From contig CAJTTS010000092.1 in the NCBI GenBank assembly GCA_910579155.1, positions 1 to 11,440 on the forward strand: DNA of 11,440 nucleotides. The letters are read 5' to 3'. Source of the stretch: an uncultured Oscillospiraceae bacterium (GTDB lineage: Bacteria > Bacillota_A > Clostridia > Oscillospirales > Oscillospiraceae). Within the stretch, counting starts at the first letter, position 1; the number at the start of each line of letters is the position of its first letter. The notes beneath the pieces are model-generated. The model searched no databases, was not told the DNA's origin, and was given only the letters and a program-made list of their open reading frames with translations. Of this stretch, positions 1 to 6,849 are shown in pieces. A program made the translations under genes and the position numbers.

Positions 1-43
1 GACGGAGGGCTGGGTGACCAACTTCTTTGATGGGACGAAATAG
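1..43 (+). CDS. 3' end of upstream gene (partial, unidentified)
   Basis: Frame 2 is open from the window edge to a TAG at 41-43 and encodes the tail TEGWVTNFFDGTK. The other two plus frames hit stops early (TGA at 13-15 in frame 3, TGA at 28-30 in frame 1). The stop lies 17 bp before the next start, with a Shine-Dalgarno site between them, which fits the last codons of a cotranscribed upstream gene. Thirteen residues are too few to name a family. Confidence 0.6.
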   Translation, partial: TEGWVTNFFDGTK

Positions 44-60
44 TTGGAGGAGATTATACA

Positions 61-843
61 ATGATTGTGCGGGCATTCCCTCTTTTTGATAAAGGAGCTA
101 TCTTGCGTTCTGACATGATGGCGGAACTCGCCAGCTACGCCTATCTGTTTGGGGACATTCTCTTTGATGGGTACGCTGACGGTATCCTTAGTGGTTGTCA
201 TCTGACCACCACGAAAGATGCTATTGTGGTCAACCCGGGCATTATACGTCACGCTGGGAAGAATTTTCTGATTAAAGATCCCATCTATGTGGCGTATGCT
301 CCCACGAACACCACCACTATCCTAAAGATGAACTTTCTGGGGGAAAATCGGTCTGTTCAATTTATTACATACGACGCAGAGGTCGTGCTTGATAAAACTG
401 CCGCTGTCCGCGATGGCCAGATAGAACTCTGCCGTTTCAAGCTCCAACCCGGCGCCCAACTCCGGTATAAGTATGTTGACTTTGAGGATCGGAGTACAGA
501 ATACGATACGTTAAATACCCTGCATGTCCCCTATTCCTCCAAACAGCGCAGTACTTTATCTCCTAAAATCACATATGATTATGCAAAGGAACTGTCAGGG
601 ACAAATCCGAAGGACAACCTGGACATTACGTTCTGTCTCCGGGCAATGGACTGCAGCCGACCGGTAGCGGCCGACACAATTGCGCTCTACCTGGCATCAC
701 GGCTTGGCGACAATATGGAAAGCTTCACCACAAATGAAGCGCTTTATGATGGCCTGAATCAAATCCTGGCTGCTGCTAAACGCGGACAGGATATAGCCCC
801 CAAGAGTAAAGAACGCAGGAGATCCAAAATACTGGTGGACTAA
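61..843 (+). CDS. Unrecognised protein, possible baseplate/fibre adaptor of a contractile injection system
   Basis: This is a 260-residue protein with no signal peptide or membrane segment. A GGAGG at 46-50 precedes the ATG by 10 bp. I do not recognise a named family. Residues 1-150 look beta-rich, with a pattern (DGILSGCHL, then DAIVVNPGIIRHAGK) reminiscent of phage baseplate or tail-fibre attachment domains, where a strand pair is followed by a 'pG...G' turn. Residues 170-245 look helical, and the tail is basic (KSKERRRSK). This two-part build and its position directly before a PAAR-like gene make a structural baseplate or adaptor role plausible, perhaps like TssK or a fibre N-terminus, but that is inference from context. 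It could equally be an accessory or loading factor specific to these loci. The coding assignment itself is secure. Confidence 0.85.
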   Translation: MIVRAFPLFDKGAILRSDMMAELASYAYLFGDILFDGYADGILSGCHLTTTKDAIVVNPGIIRHAGKNFLIKDPIYVAYAPTNTTTILKMNFLGENRSVQFITYDAEVVLDKTAAVRDGQIELCRFKLQPGAQLRYKYVDFEDRSTEYDTLNTLHVPYSSKQRSTLSPKITYDYAKELSGTNPKDNLDITFCLRAMDCSRPVAADTIALYLASRLGDNMESFTTNEALYDGLNQILAAAKRGQDIAPKSKERRRSKILVD

Positions 844-873
844 AGCGCAAAAAGCTTCAGCCCTGTTTTAAAT

Positions 874-878
874 GGAGG
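874..878 (+). promoter_or_regulatory. Shine-Dalgarno site fixing the DUF4280 gene start
   Basis: GGAGG at 874-878 lies 8 bp before the ATG at 887. An in-frame ATG at 872 overlaps this motif and has no site of its own, so 887 is the likely start, giving 437 residues rather than 442. Confidence 0.75.
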
Positions 879-886
879 CAGCAGCG

Positions 887-2200
887 ATGGACGATCAAAA
901 ATATGTTACGCGATTGATGCGGGCCTACTGTACTAAAGGTACTATGAGTAATTATCTCAATGTTGATATTGACCATGGAATTGTTGTCGGGGCAGATTTG
1001 CAGCCGTTGATGAACGCCAATGATCATGTGGCGGGTAGGCACGTAATTCACTTTGGCAACTGCGAATCCGATCAAAACCCCGAAAGGATGTTCCGCAAAG
1101 CACTGGTTGGAGGTTTCCTTGGTGGGGCTGTAGCCGATTTCCTTGAAGATGTTGGAATTATGGGTTGTAAATGCAAACCCAACACTCCGAACCCGTGGGA
1201 ATTTGTCAATGAAAAAAGTATCGTTGAGGGAGCCCCTGCCCTTATGTTCGGCAGTGTGTTAACGTGCCGGTATGGTGGGTGTATCAAATTACTGCCCGAA
1301 GATCAGTACCCGCCCACTGAGATTGCTCCAGAAACAGGAGAAGAGACACCGCCGACAGTTCCAGCTTATGCTGGAGCGTGTGAAGCGGTACAGGCAGTAA
1401 TCAATAATGCTATGTCAAAAATTAGCGAGACAGGAACTGCGGGTGCAGAGACTGTACAGGCAGTGAAGGCAGCCCTACTCGCAGCATCTGCTATGCCACC
1501 TCAGCCCCAGGCTCAACCACACAGTTGTGATGGAGAGCCGGATTTTCTCCATGCAGGTGAATCCCCGTCATATGAGCATATGCTTCCGGTAGACGAGCGG
1601 CAACGAGAACAGAACTATGCGCATAATAAAGCACAGGAATTCCCAGAAGGATCACTCAATGAAGATGGCTTAATTATAAACCAGGGTAAGTTGGGGGCTT
1701 TCCATATCAACAACGTAGGAGCTGATTACGGCGGGTGCGGTGCTATTGCACTTTATAATGTGGTTAAAACGTTAAATCCAAGTACTAGTTTTACATTTGC
1801 AGACGCTATTTATCAAATGGAACCATATGGCATATTGAGCAATACATATGGCGCAATACCGACAGGAATATCTCATTGTTTGGACAAAATGGGGTATGAA
1901 ACAGACTACGTGATGTTGGATTCTAAAGCAATAGGAGAAGCAGCTACAAGTAGTGATGCAGCTATTGTTTTATATGCGACGACATCCAATGTGCATTATG
2001 TGGCTTTTCAGCCAGTGGCAGATTCTGATGAATCCAGTACAGACGATCCGAAGTTCAAATTTTACAATGAGAACTACGGCGATGAAAATGATATACGAAC
2101 ATATGATGAGTTTACAAGCGGACTAACTTCCAGTTCACGAACAGAGTTGGCCCAGATAGGGATAATTGTCCATAAGCCAGAAGCTGAGAGCGGCAATTGA
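887..2200 (+). CDS. PAAR-like DUF4280 spike-tip protein with C-terminal papain/C39-like cysteine peptidase domain
   Basis: This is a 437-residue two-domain protein. Residues 1-137 match DUF4280, the PAAR-like family that caps VgrG-type spikes. The match includes the CKCKPNTPNPW segment near residues 96-106 and the closing GSVLTCRYGG at 122-131. A low-complexity Pro/Ala/Glu linker follows (about 138-265). Residues 265-437 look like a papain-like/C39-like cysteine peptidase. Cys284 sits in a YGGCGAIALYN helix start, His370 in VHYVAF, and a candidate third residue (Asn394 or Asn396) in KFYNENYG. The spacing and order Cys-His-Asn fit that fold. The likely role is an effector delivered on the spike tip, with the peptidase as warhead; a self-processing or peptidoglycan amidase role cannot be excluded. 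The peptidase half is visibly more AT-rich than the DUF4280 half (30% GC over 1741-1800, 53% over 1081-1140), which suggests a swapped-in module. The downstream lipoprotein gene is a candidate immunity partner. DUF4280 is confident; the peptidase call is moderate. Confidence 0.85.
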   Translation: MDDQKYVTRLMRAYCTKGTMSNYLNVDIDHGIVVGADLQPLMNANDHVAGRHVIHFGNCESDQNPERMFRKALVGGFLGGAVADFLEDVGIMGCKCKPNTPNPWEFVNEKSIVEGAPALMFGSVLTCRYGGCIKLLPEDQYPPTEIAPETGEETPPTVPAYAGACEAVQAVINNAMSKISETGTAGAETVQAVKAALLAASAMPPQPQAQPHSCDGEPDFLHAGESPSYEHMLPVDERQREQNYAHNKAQEFPEGSLNEDGLIINQGKLGAFHINNVGADYGGCGAIALYNVVKTLNPSTSFTFADAIYQMEPYGILSNTYGAIPTGISHCLDKMGYETDYVMLDSKAIGEAATSSDAAIVLYATTSNVHYVAFQPVADSDESSTDDPKFKFYNENYGDENDIRTYDEFTSGLTSSSRTELAQIGIIVHKPEAESGN

Positions 2201-2264
2201 CTCAACTGCCTGTTGCAAATTATTTTGGTTAAGACCATTAGGGCAGGCCAAAGGAGGCTAGCAA

Positions 2265-3065
2265 GTGAAAAGAGTCTGCAAATGGAGGATCCTTTCCGTT
2301 TGTTTTGGGTTGGTGTTATTCCTGCTTACAAGCTGCACTTCTTATAGAGGAGCAGTTTACGAAATCATATATTCTTCTGGTTATATCCGGGATCCATATG
2401 TCAGAACGGATACGAATCCAGTTGAAGGGACTGCATATCAAATTAGAGGACAAAAGTCGGCAGATTACGAGGAAACACACCAATTCGATTTGCAGGTTCT
2501 TAATGAGAGTTACGAAGTATTATATGAATATCCTCAAATGGGTTCGAACATAGTTCGCAGTGAAGCTGGCGATAGGGACAATACTATTTGGGTGTGCAGT
2601 GAAACGTGGAGCGCCCCGCATTATAATGGATATATTGATGGCTGCCTTGATAAGAGTATTTTGCTGTTACTGGATATGCAAAATGGCGAGATTTTGTTTC
2701 AAACTACAATGGAAGCTGACCAATTCTACCTAACATCCATCGGCGATAGTTGCTATTTCTATGCTCCAGGAAAAGAAGCGCGCGAAAAACTGTTTGGATT
2801 AATCAAAGCGCCTTCGGAAAATGCGAATATTTATTACCGGAACATCTCGGACTGGGCAGAGAAACACACCATTTACTCCTTTGACTATGTGGCGGAACCG
2901 GATATTGACACAAGTAATGGAGTTGAAACCCGTCTCAAATTTTATATATCCGAAGAACAGGTCAAGGTAGCCTGGACATCTTATGAGTCCATCGGCAACG
3001 GGAACTGGGAGTATTTGGAGAAAAAGGCCTATGAGATTCCGCTTGATGGAAACAATTTTAAGTGA
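2265..3065 (+). CDS. Lipoprotein, candidate immunity protein for the upstream peptidase effector
   Basis: This is a 266-residue protein starting at GTG 2265, with AAGGAGG at 2251-2257 seven bases upstream. The N-terminus is a lipoprotein signal: basic residues (KRVCKWR), a hydrophobic core (SVCFGLVLFLL) and lipobox LTSC, with the modified cysteine at residue 24. The mature protein would be anchored on the outer face of the cytoplasmic membrane. The body looks mostly beta, with a stretch near residues 105-150 (IWVCSE, later LLLLDMQNGEILFQ) that resembles a beta-propeller blade, but I recognise no family. The gene is AT-rich like the preceding peptidase domain (37% GC over 2341-2400), so the two may have arrived together. 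Its place right after an effector gene makes immunity to a peptidase acting outside the membrane a reasonable inference, not a demonstrated function. It could also be an unrelated surface lipoprotein. Confidence 0.85.
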   Translation: MKRVCKWRILSVCFGLVLFLLTSCTSYRGAVYEIIYSSGYIRDPYVRTDTNPVEGTAYQIRGQKSADYEETHQFDLQVLNESYEVLYEYPQMGSNIVRSEAGDRDNTIWVCSETWSAPHYNGYIDGCLDKSILLLLDMQNGEILFQTTMEADQFYLTSIGDSCYFYAPGKEAREKLFGLIKAPSENANIYYRNISDWAEKHTIYSFDYVAEPDIDTSNGVETRLKFYISEEQVKVAWTSYESIGNGNWEYLEKKAYEIPLDGNNFK

Positions 3066-3104
3066 GGCCCAACTTTACGCACAGTTTTTTATAAGAGGGG
3101 AACA

Positions 3105-3749
3105 ATGATGGCAACATATGAGTACAGTGATGAACTAATCATCAAAGCCCGCCAAAAAATGGAGGAAGCCCAAAGGGAGAGCCATTCCGAAAAGGTTGTT
3201 CAGCAGGAACTCCAGCAATCCATCTATGATGATGTTGTTACGATTTTTGAAGTTCCCGTTGTTTTCAAGGATTGGGATATAATCGAAGATCGGGCGACAA
3301 TTCGGATGCCGAGCGACTTCATCGCCCGAACCGATGAAGAGATAGCCAGTGTATATGCGCTCGGCACAAAGCCTCAGTATGTCTACTCCAATGGCTACTT
3401 GGGTTTTATGATCGCATTCAACTGGACTACCAATTTGATCTCCAATGACAATATCCACGACTTTACCCAGTTTGCCAGCAGAGCGATTGAACGGACAGGC
3501 CCCCAGTGCAGGATACTGAATACGGAAAAGCTGAATCGACCAGATTGCAATCTGGCTATCCTCCAGTTCCTGGCACAGACATTGGACTCTGTCAATATGA
3601 ATGTGATGTTTTTTGCATCTGTGGAGGGGCGACTACTGATTGGCTCCATCACGTTCAACCAGAAGGATGCAGACCGCCTGCGCCCTCTGGCCGTAGAAAT
3701 GGCGAAATCGTTCCATCTGAATAATACAGAGGAGGGACAAGATAAATGA
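3105..3749 (+). CDS. Mog1/DcrB-fold protein resembling EagR (DUF1795) effector chaperones
   Basis: This is a 214-residue cytosolic protein. GAGGGG at 3095-3100 could serve either ATG 3105 or ATG 3108, which differ by one residue. Residues 5-45 form a charged, probably coiled helix. From about residue 50 the pattern follows the Mog1/PsbP/DcrB-like fold seen in DUF1795. It has a strand pair ending in ATIRMPSDF, then GYLGFMIAFNWT, a helix (HDFTQFASRAIERTG), and near the end EGRLLIGSITFNQKDADRL, closed by a helix ending MAKSFHL. In Gram-negative T6SS, DUF1795 proteins (EagT6, EagR) bind hydrophobic N-terminal segments of RHS and other effectors before export. The RHS protein at 6850 has such a hydrophobic segment, so a chaperone role fits. 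The gene overlaps the VgrG gene by 4 bp (ATGA), implying coupled translation. The fold match is judged by eye only. Confidence 0.8.
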   Translation: MMATYEYSDELIIKARQKMEEAQRESHSEKVVQQELQQSIYDDVVTIFEVPVVFKDWDIIEDRATIRMPSDFIARTDEEIASVYALGTKPQYVYSNGYLGFMIAFNWTTNLISNDNIHDFTQFASRAIERTGPQCRILNTEKLNRPDCNLAILQFLAQTLDSVNMNVMFFASVEGRLLIGSITFNQKDADRLRPLAVEMAKSFHLNNTEEGQDK

Positions 3750-5152
3750 GCACAATCAATCACAACAATATTACTGTTGAGGGTGTCCCTTACAGCAAAA
3801 TTATTGACCTTTTTATCTCCCACGCCCCCAATGTTCATGGCCGGGCAAAAATTGTGGGGGAGATTCCCCATGAGCAGGCTGACGATTTCGTCCAGCGGGT
3901 GGATGAAACCTTCGGTATCAGTATCACAACCTCTGCTGAGGGGCAGCCTCAGCGCCTGTTCTATGGCACGGTTGCCGGCACCAACCTGGAGCGCCTAACC
4001 GATTACAGTTTGCTGACTATTGATCTGGAGACTGTCAGCAGTAAGCTGGACGCGCAAAAGGAAAATCGGACTTTTCAGAGCACAACGAAAACATATGGTC
4101 AGATACTCAACAGCCTCGATACCGTGCAGCGTTCCAGCGGTTCCGTGCAGATTATGGTAACGGACAAGCCTATTGGCGCCCTCATTATGCAGTACACCGA
4201 GACAGACTGGGAGTTTATCATCCGTATGGCCGCACAGCTTGGCGCATTGGCCTTTGAGAATATCATCGCAAAAACACCCCAGGTCTATGTCGGGCTTCCT
4301 CCCTCCAGCCAGGCCAAAACTATCCAGACTGTGCAGTATGATTATGGGAGGAGCGAGACTGCTTTCCAGTCCCTCACCTCAAACACTCCGTCCGCAGCCT
4401 CTTCTATGCGGGAGGACTTCGCCACGGAGGTTGCCCGCTCCTACGATTATGTTTACCTTGGTGATACCGTCACCTTCAATGGCAAAACGCTGCGCGTAAA
4501 GGCCATCAATGCGCAACTTGTGGACGGCATCCTGGAATGCACCTACTATTTTGCACTAAAGTCTGGCTTTGCGGCGCCTGCAATCACAAATAAAATGGCA
4601 TCGGGCCGTATGATGACTGGTATCGTTCAAAACGTGGAAGCGGATCGCGTACAGGTGTTTTTGAACACCATTGACGCCTCCTACGACAGCGGCGGGGACT
4701 GGTGGTTCCCCTACTCCACCGCATACTCCTCTCAGGACGGGAGCGGCTGGTATTCCATGCCGGCAGTGGGCGATCAGGTGCGGGTATTCTTCCCTTCGGA
4801 CAATGAGGGCGAGGCTTTTGCCGCAAGCTCAGTCGCCAAACATGTGCGGCCCAGGATAACGGACAAGTGCTGGCGTGGCGTCAACGGGAAACAGCTCCTC
4901 ATGACGGAAGAGGGCCTAATTATTATCTGCAAAGACGGGAAAATCTTCATCAACCTGACGGATGAAAAGGGCATTGAAATCATTTCTGACATGGACATCA
5001 ACATCACCTCCGGTACAAAGGTAAAAGTCCAGGCAGGAGAAGAGGTGAAGGTCGTCGCAAAAAATGAGATTATCGTGGGCACCGCTTCCTCCTACTTGGA
5101 TATCCGAAACGAAGGGATCATTGCCAGCGCGAAAAAAATCATTGTGACCTAA
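3746..5152 (+). CDS. VgrG/Pvc8-like spike protein (free-standing)
   Basis: This 468-residue protein would form the central trimeric spike below the PAAR-like tip. Residues 1 to about 280 resemble the gp27/phage late control gene D module: mixed beta with the SYL..DLETVSSKLD and TDWEFIIRMAAQLGALAFEN segments typical of VgrG. An OB-fold gp5-like domain covers about 284-370, starting MASGRMMTGIVQNVEADRVQV and including WWFPYS and MPAVGDQVRVFFP, followed by a short linker. The tail from about 385 to 468 has repeated strands such as GIEIISDMDINITSG and VKVQAGEEVKVVAKNEI, as expected for the needle beta-helix. The length is below most Gram-negative VgrG proteins and close to eCIS/phage-type spikes. 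The start overlaps the previous stop as ATGA, with GGAGGG at 3731-3736. It has no C-terminal effector extension, so it is a structural spike. It shares architecture with the N-terminus of the RHS fusion at 6850. Confidence 0.9.
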   Translation: MSTINHNNITVEGVPYSKIIDLFISHAPNVHGRAKIVGEIPHEQADDFVQRVDETFGISITTSAEGQPQRLFYGTVAGTNLERLTDYSLLTIDLETVSSKLDAQKENRTFQSTTKTYGQILNSLDTVQRSSGSVQIMVTDKPIGALIMQYTETDWEFIIRMAAQLGALAFENIIAKTPQVYVGLPPSSQAKTIQTVQYDYGRSETAFQSLTSNTPSAASSMREDFATEVARSYDYVYLGDTVTFNGKTLRVKAINAQLVDGILECTYYFALKSGFAAPAITNKMASGRMMTGIVQNVEADRVQVFLNTIDASYDSGGDWWFPYSTAYSSQDGSGWYSMPAVGDQVRVFFPSDNEGEAFAASSVAKHVRPRITDKCWRGVNGKQLLMTEEGLIIICKDGKIFINLTDEKGIEIISDMDINITSGTKVKVQAGEEVKVVAKNEIIVGTASSYLDIRNEGIIASAKKIIVT

Positions 5153-5167
5153 GAAGGAGCTGCCGTT

Positions 5168-6235
5168 ATGCAAAGAGAGGAATGTATTGCCCAATTTCAA
5201 TCTGAGTGCTATCTTCCCGCAGCCAGCACAGCAATGAACCGGTTTATGTCCTCATACGCAGACCATGCAGATGATATCCACAAAACAGTCGTTGGCCAGT
5301 TCGATGCATTTTTCAGATGCATTGTCCGTTTGCAGGAGCGTAACCTGATGGAGCCTGTCCACGCTGTAGCAATCTCATTCCCATATTCTTCTCTCCTGTG
5401 CGGAAACCCCTGCATGATGTTTGAAGTCTATCCTGACTTTCCTTTCTTTGCCCCAAAACTGGTACAAGAGATCTTTTCCGCCCCATGGGTATTTCCGGAT
5501 TGGACTGAATTTTATGAGGATCTGCTCACCCGTACCCAAAAGCTGGGATTGGGCACGGTTATTCGGCCCCCATACATAAAAAGCACCATGTGGGATGTTG
5601 CTCGATATATACTGCATTTCGCTTCTACCTTCGTGAAAACAAAAATGGTAGATGTAGAGCAGCTTTCATCATTCAAGGCAATGCGGAAAGCAGAGGTGTT
5701 CCGAGTCACCTTTGGTGAATATATGGATTGGCAGCGGCTGATCTATGCTCAGCTTCCACCTATCGACATATTCAACTGCGAAGAGCATGAAACACTTACA
5801 TTCCGTCGGTTCTCTTCGGCAGTATATGAGAATAAAGCTTTTGATAATCTTCAGCTGGACGATGCTCGGTTTGAAGCTTGCGTTTTTAGAAACTGCACTT
5901 TTAAAAACTCAAAATTGCGAGACGCAAAATTTGAGGGCTGTGATTTTGAAGGCTGCCGGTTTGAGCAAGTGCGTTTAGACGGAGCCAGATTCAGCGGTTC
6001 AAAGCTGTTAAATGTTGAGATGTGCGAAATCAAGACTAACTGCATGATTCCAGACCCCGATACTATTCTGGGCGGATTTACCACAACAGATTTTATGAAC
6101 TGCTTTTTGGAAAATGTGTCCATCTCCAAGAGTGACTATTCAGCCAGCCAATTCCAGGGCTGTCAGGCTAAACATCTTACCGCTGACGCCAGTGAGCTGT
6201 CCAGCAGCCTAGAACTGCTCCTCACACAAAGATAA
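5168..6235 (+). CDS. Pentapeptide-repeat protein with unrecognised N-terminal domain
   Basis: This is a 355-residue protein whose ATG is preceded by GAAGGAG at 5153-5159. Residues 1 to about 220 form a globular domain rich in aromatics that I do not recognise (for example SFPYSSLLCGNP and APWVFPDWTEFYEDLL). Residues about 224-285 form a pentapeptide-repeat right-handed beta-helix of about 12 coils-worth of A(D/N)LXX-type units, for example FRNCTFKNSKL and FEGCDFEGCRF. A weaker second block lies at about 305-345 (FMNCFLENVSISKSD, FQGCQA). Pentapeptide-repeat proteins next to PAAR genes in T6SS loci are often fused to accessory domains such as DUF2169 and help tip or effector assembly. By analogy this may be an adaptor or loader. 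An immunity or effector role is also possible. It sits 15 bp after the VgrG gene, so cotranscription is very likely. Confidence 0.88.
   Translation: MQREECIAQFQSECYLPAASTAMNRFMSSYADHADDIHKTVVGQFDAFFRCIVRLQERNLMEPVHAVAISFPYSSLLCGNPCMMFEVYPDFPFFAPKLVQEIFSAPWVFPDWTEFYEDLLTRTQKLGLGTVIRPPYIKSTMWDVARYILHFASTFVKTKMVDVEQLSSFKAMRKAEVFRVTFGEYMDWQRLIYAQLPPIDIFNCEEHETLTFRRFSSAVYENKAFDNLQLDDARFEACVFRNCTFKNSKLRDAKFEGCDFEGCRFEQVRLDGARFSGSKLLNVEMCEIKTNCMIPDPDTILGGFTTTDFMNCFLENVSISKSDYSASQFQGCQAKHLTADASELSSSLELLLTQR
5837..6022 (+). repeat. Pentapeptide repeats (protein-level) within the gene at 5168
   Basis: The translation shows a five-residue rhythm with F or L at the centre position and A/C/S at the -2 position (DDARFEACVFRNCTF, then KLRDAKFEGCDFEGCRFEQ). 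This predicts a quadrilateral beta-helix. Cysteine occupies several -2 positions. The DNA itself is not highly repetitive. Confidence 0.8.
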
Positions 6236-6249
6236 GGGGGATTTCAAGA

Positions 6250-6789
6250 GTGGACTATTTCGAATTATTGGTTGACCCGTCCATTTCAAATCCTATCCAG
6301 ATTCAGCATGTGGATCATTCCGTATATAAGAATGAGGCGACATATGAAGAATTTGATGCCGCACCTAAAATGACTGTAGGTTATTTCGACAATTCCCCAC
6401 AAATTGAAATCTATGACCTTTTGAGCCAGCCAGCCCTCTTGCTTTCGGATAATTTGAAGCGTCTTTTTGCCCTATATGTCCCTGAGATGCAATTCAAAGG
6501 AATCCGAGTTTACGCAAATAATCTGGACGATGATGAAGCACCTTTATATTGGTGGCCTTTTATTCCCCGTGTCGCGTGCCTGAGCGATCAAGCCACCAAA
6601 TATCCTACCGGGCTGCTGGAACATTTTATATTGGACAGAAGCGCCTTGCATGGCGAGGACATTTTCCGGGTAGATGGCATCCTGGAAAACAAGGTGGTTA
6701 TTTCTCTCTCTGTAGCTGAAAGCATGATTCGGAGAAAGATGACTGGTTTCACGCTGAAGCCAATCTGCTTTGCCGACATGCCCAGTTAA
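6250..6789 (+). CDS. Imm11/DUF1629-like protein
   Basis: This is a 179-residue soluble protein starting at GTG 6250; AAGGGGG at 6234-6240 lies nine bases upstream and no better start exists. The sequence follows the plan of the Imm11 (DUF1629) family. An N-terminal strand region is followed by SDNLKRLFALYVPEMQFKGI, then YWWPFIPRVACLS. Near the end comes DIFRVDGILENKVVISLSVAESMIRRKMTGFTLKPI-like sequence, which corresponds to the 'iFr...viVse.lk..i....ltG..f.p' closing element. Imm11 proteins are predicted immunity proteins of polymorphic toxin systems. Here the gene is upstream of the RHS effector, whereas cognate immunity genes normally follow the toxin, so it may instead be an accessory or adaptor with the same fold, or protect against another effector. 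The assignment is by visual motif comparison. Confidence 0.8.
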   Translation: MDYFELLVDPSISNPIQIQHVDHSVYKNEATYEEFDAAPKMTVGYFDNSPQIEIYDLLSQPALLLSDNLKRLFALYVPEMQFKGIRVYANNLDDDEAPLYWWPFIPRVACLSDQATKYPTGLLEHFILDRSALHGEDIFRVDGILENKVVISLSVAESMIRRKMTGFTLKPICFADMPS

Positions 6790-6833
6790 TGGAATTGACT
6801 TCCCTGGTAAAACAGCAAACCAATCCGCAACGA

Positions 6834-6840
6834 AAAGGAG
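6834..6840 (+). promoter_or_regulatory. Shine-Dalgarno site of the VgrG-RHS gene
   Basis: AAAGGAG at 6834-6840 is nine bases before ATG 6850. It fixes the start of the large open frame that runs off the window. Confidence 0.75.
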
Positions 6841-6849
6841 TACAGCACC

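Noticed and set aside
872..874. Upstream ATG as start of the DUF4280 gene
   Set aside because: It overlaps the GGAGG motif that serves ATG 887, and no Shine-Dalgarno site precedes it.
2201..2264. Possible terminator or promoter between the DUF4280 gene and the lipoprotein gene
   Set aside because: Only a weak short palindrome (GGTTAAGACC) is present, with no stable stem or T-tract and no convincing -35/-10 pair.
3395..3871. Minus-strand open frame spanning the junction of the EagR-like and VgrG genes
   Set aside because: It overlaps two confident plus-strand genes joined by an ATGA overlap and has no recognisable product.
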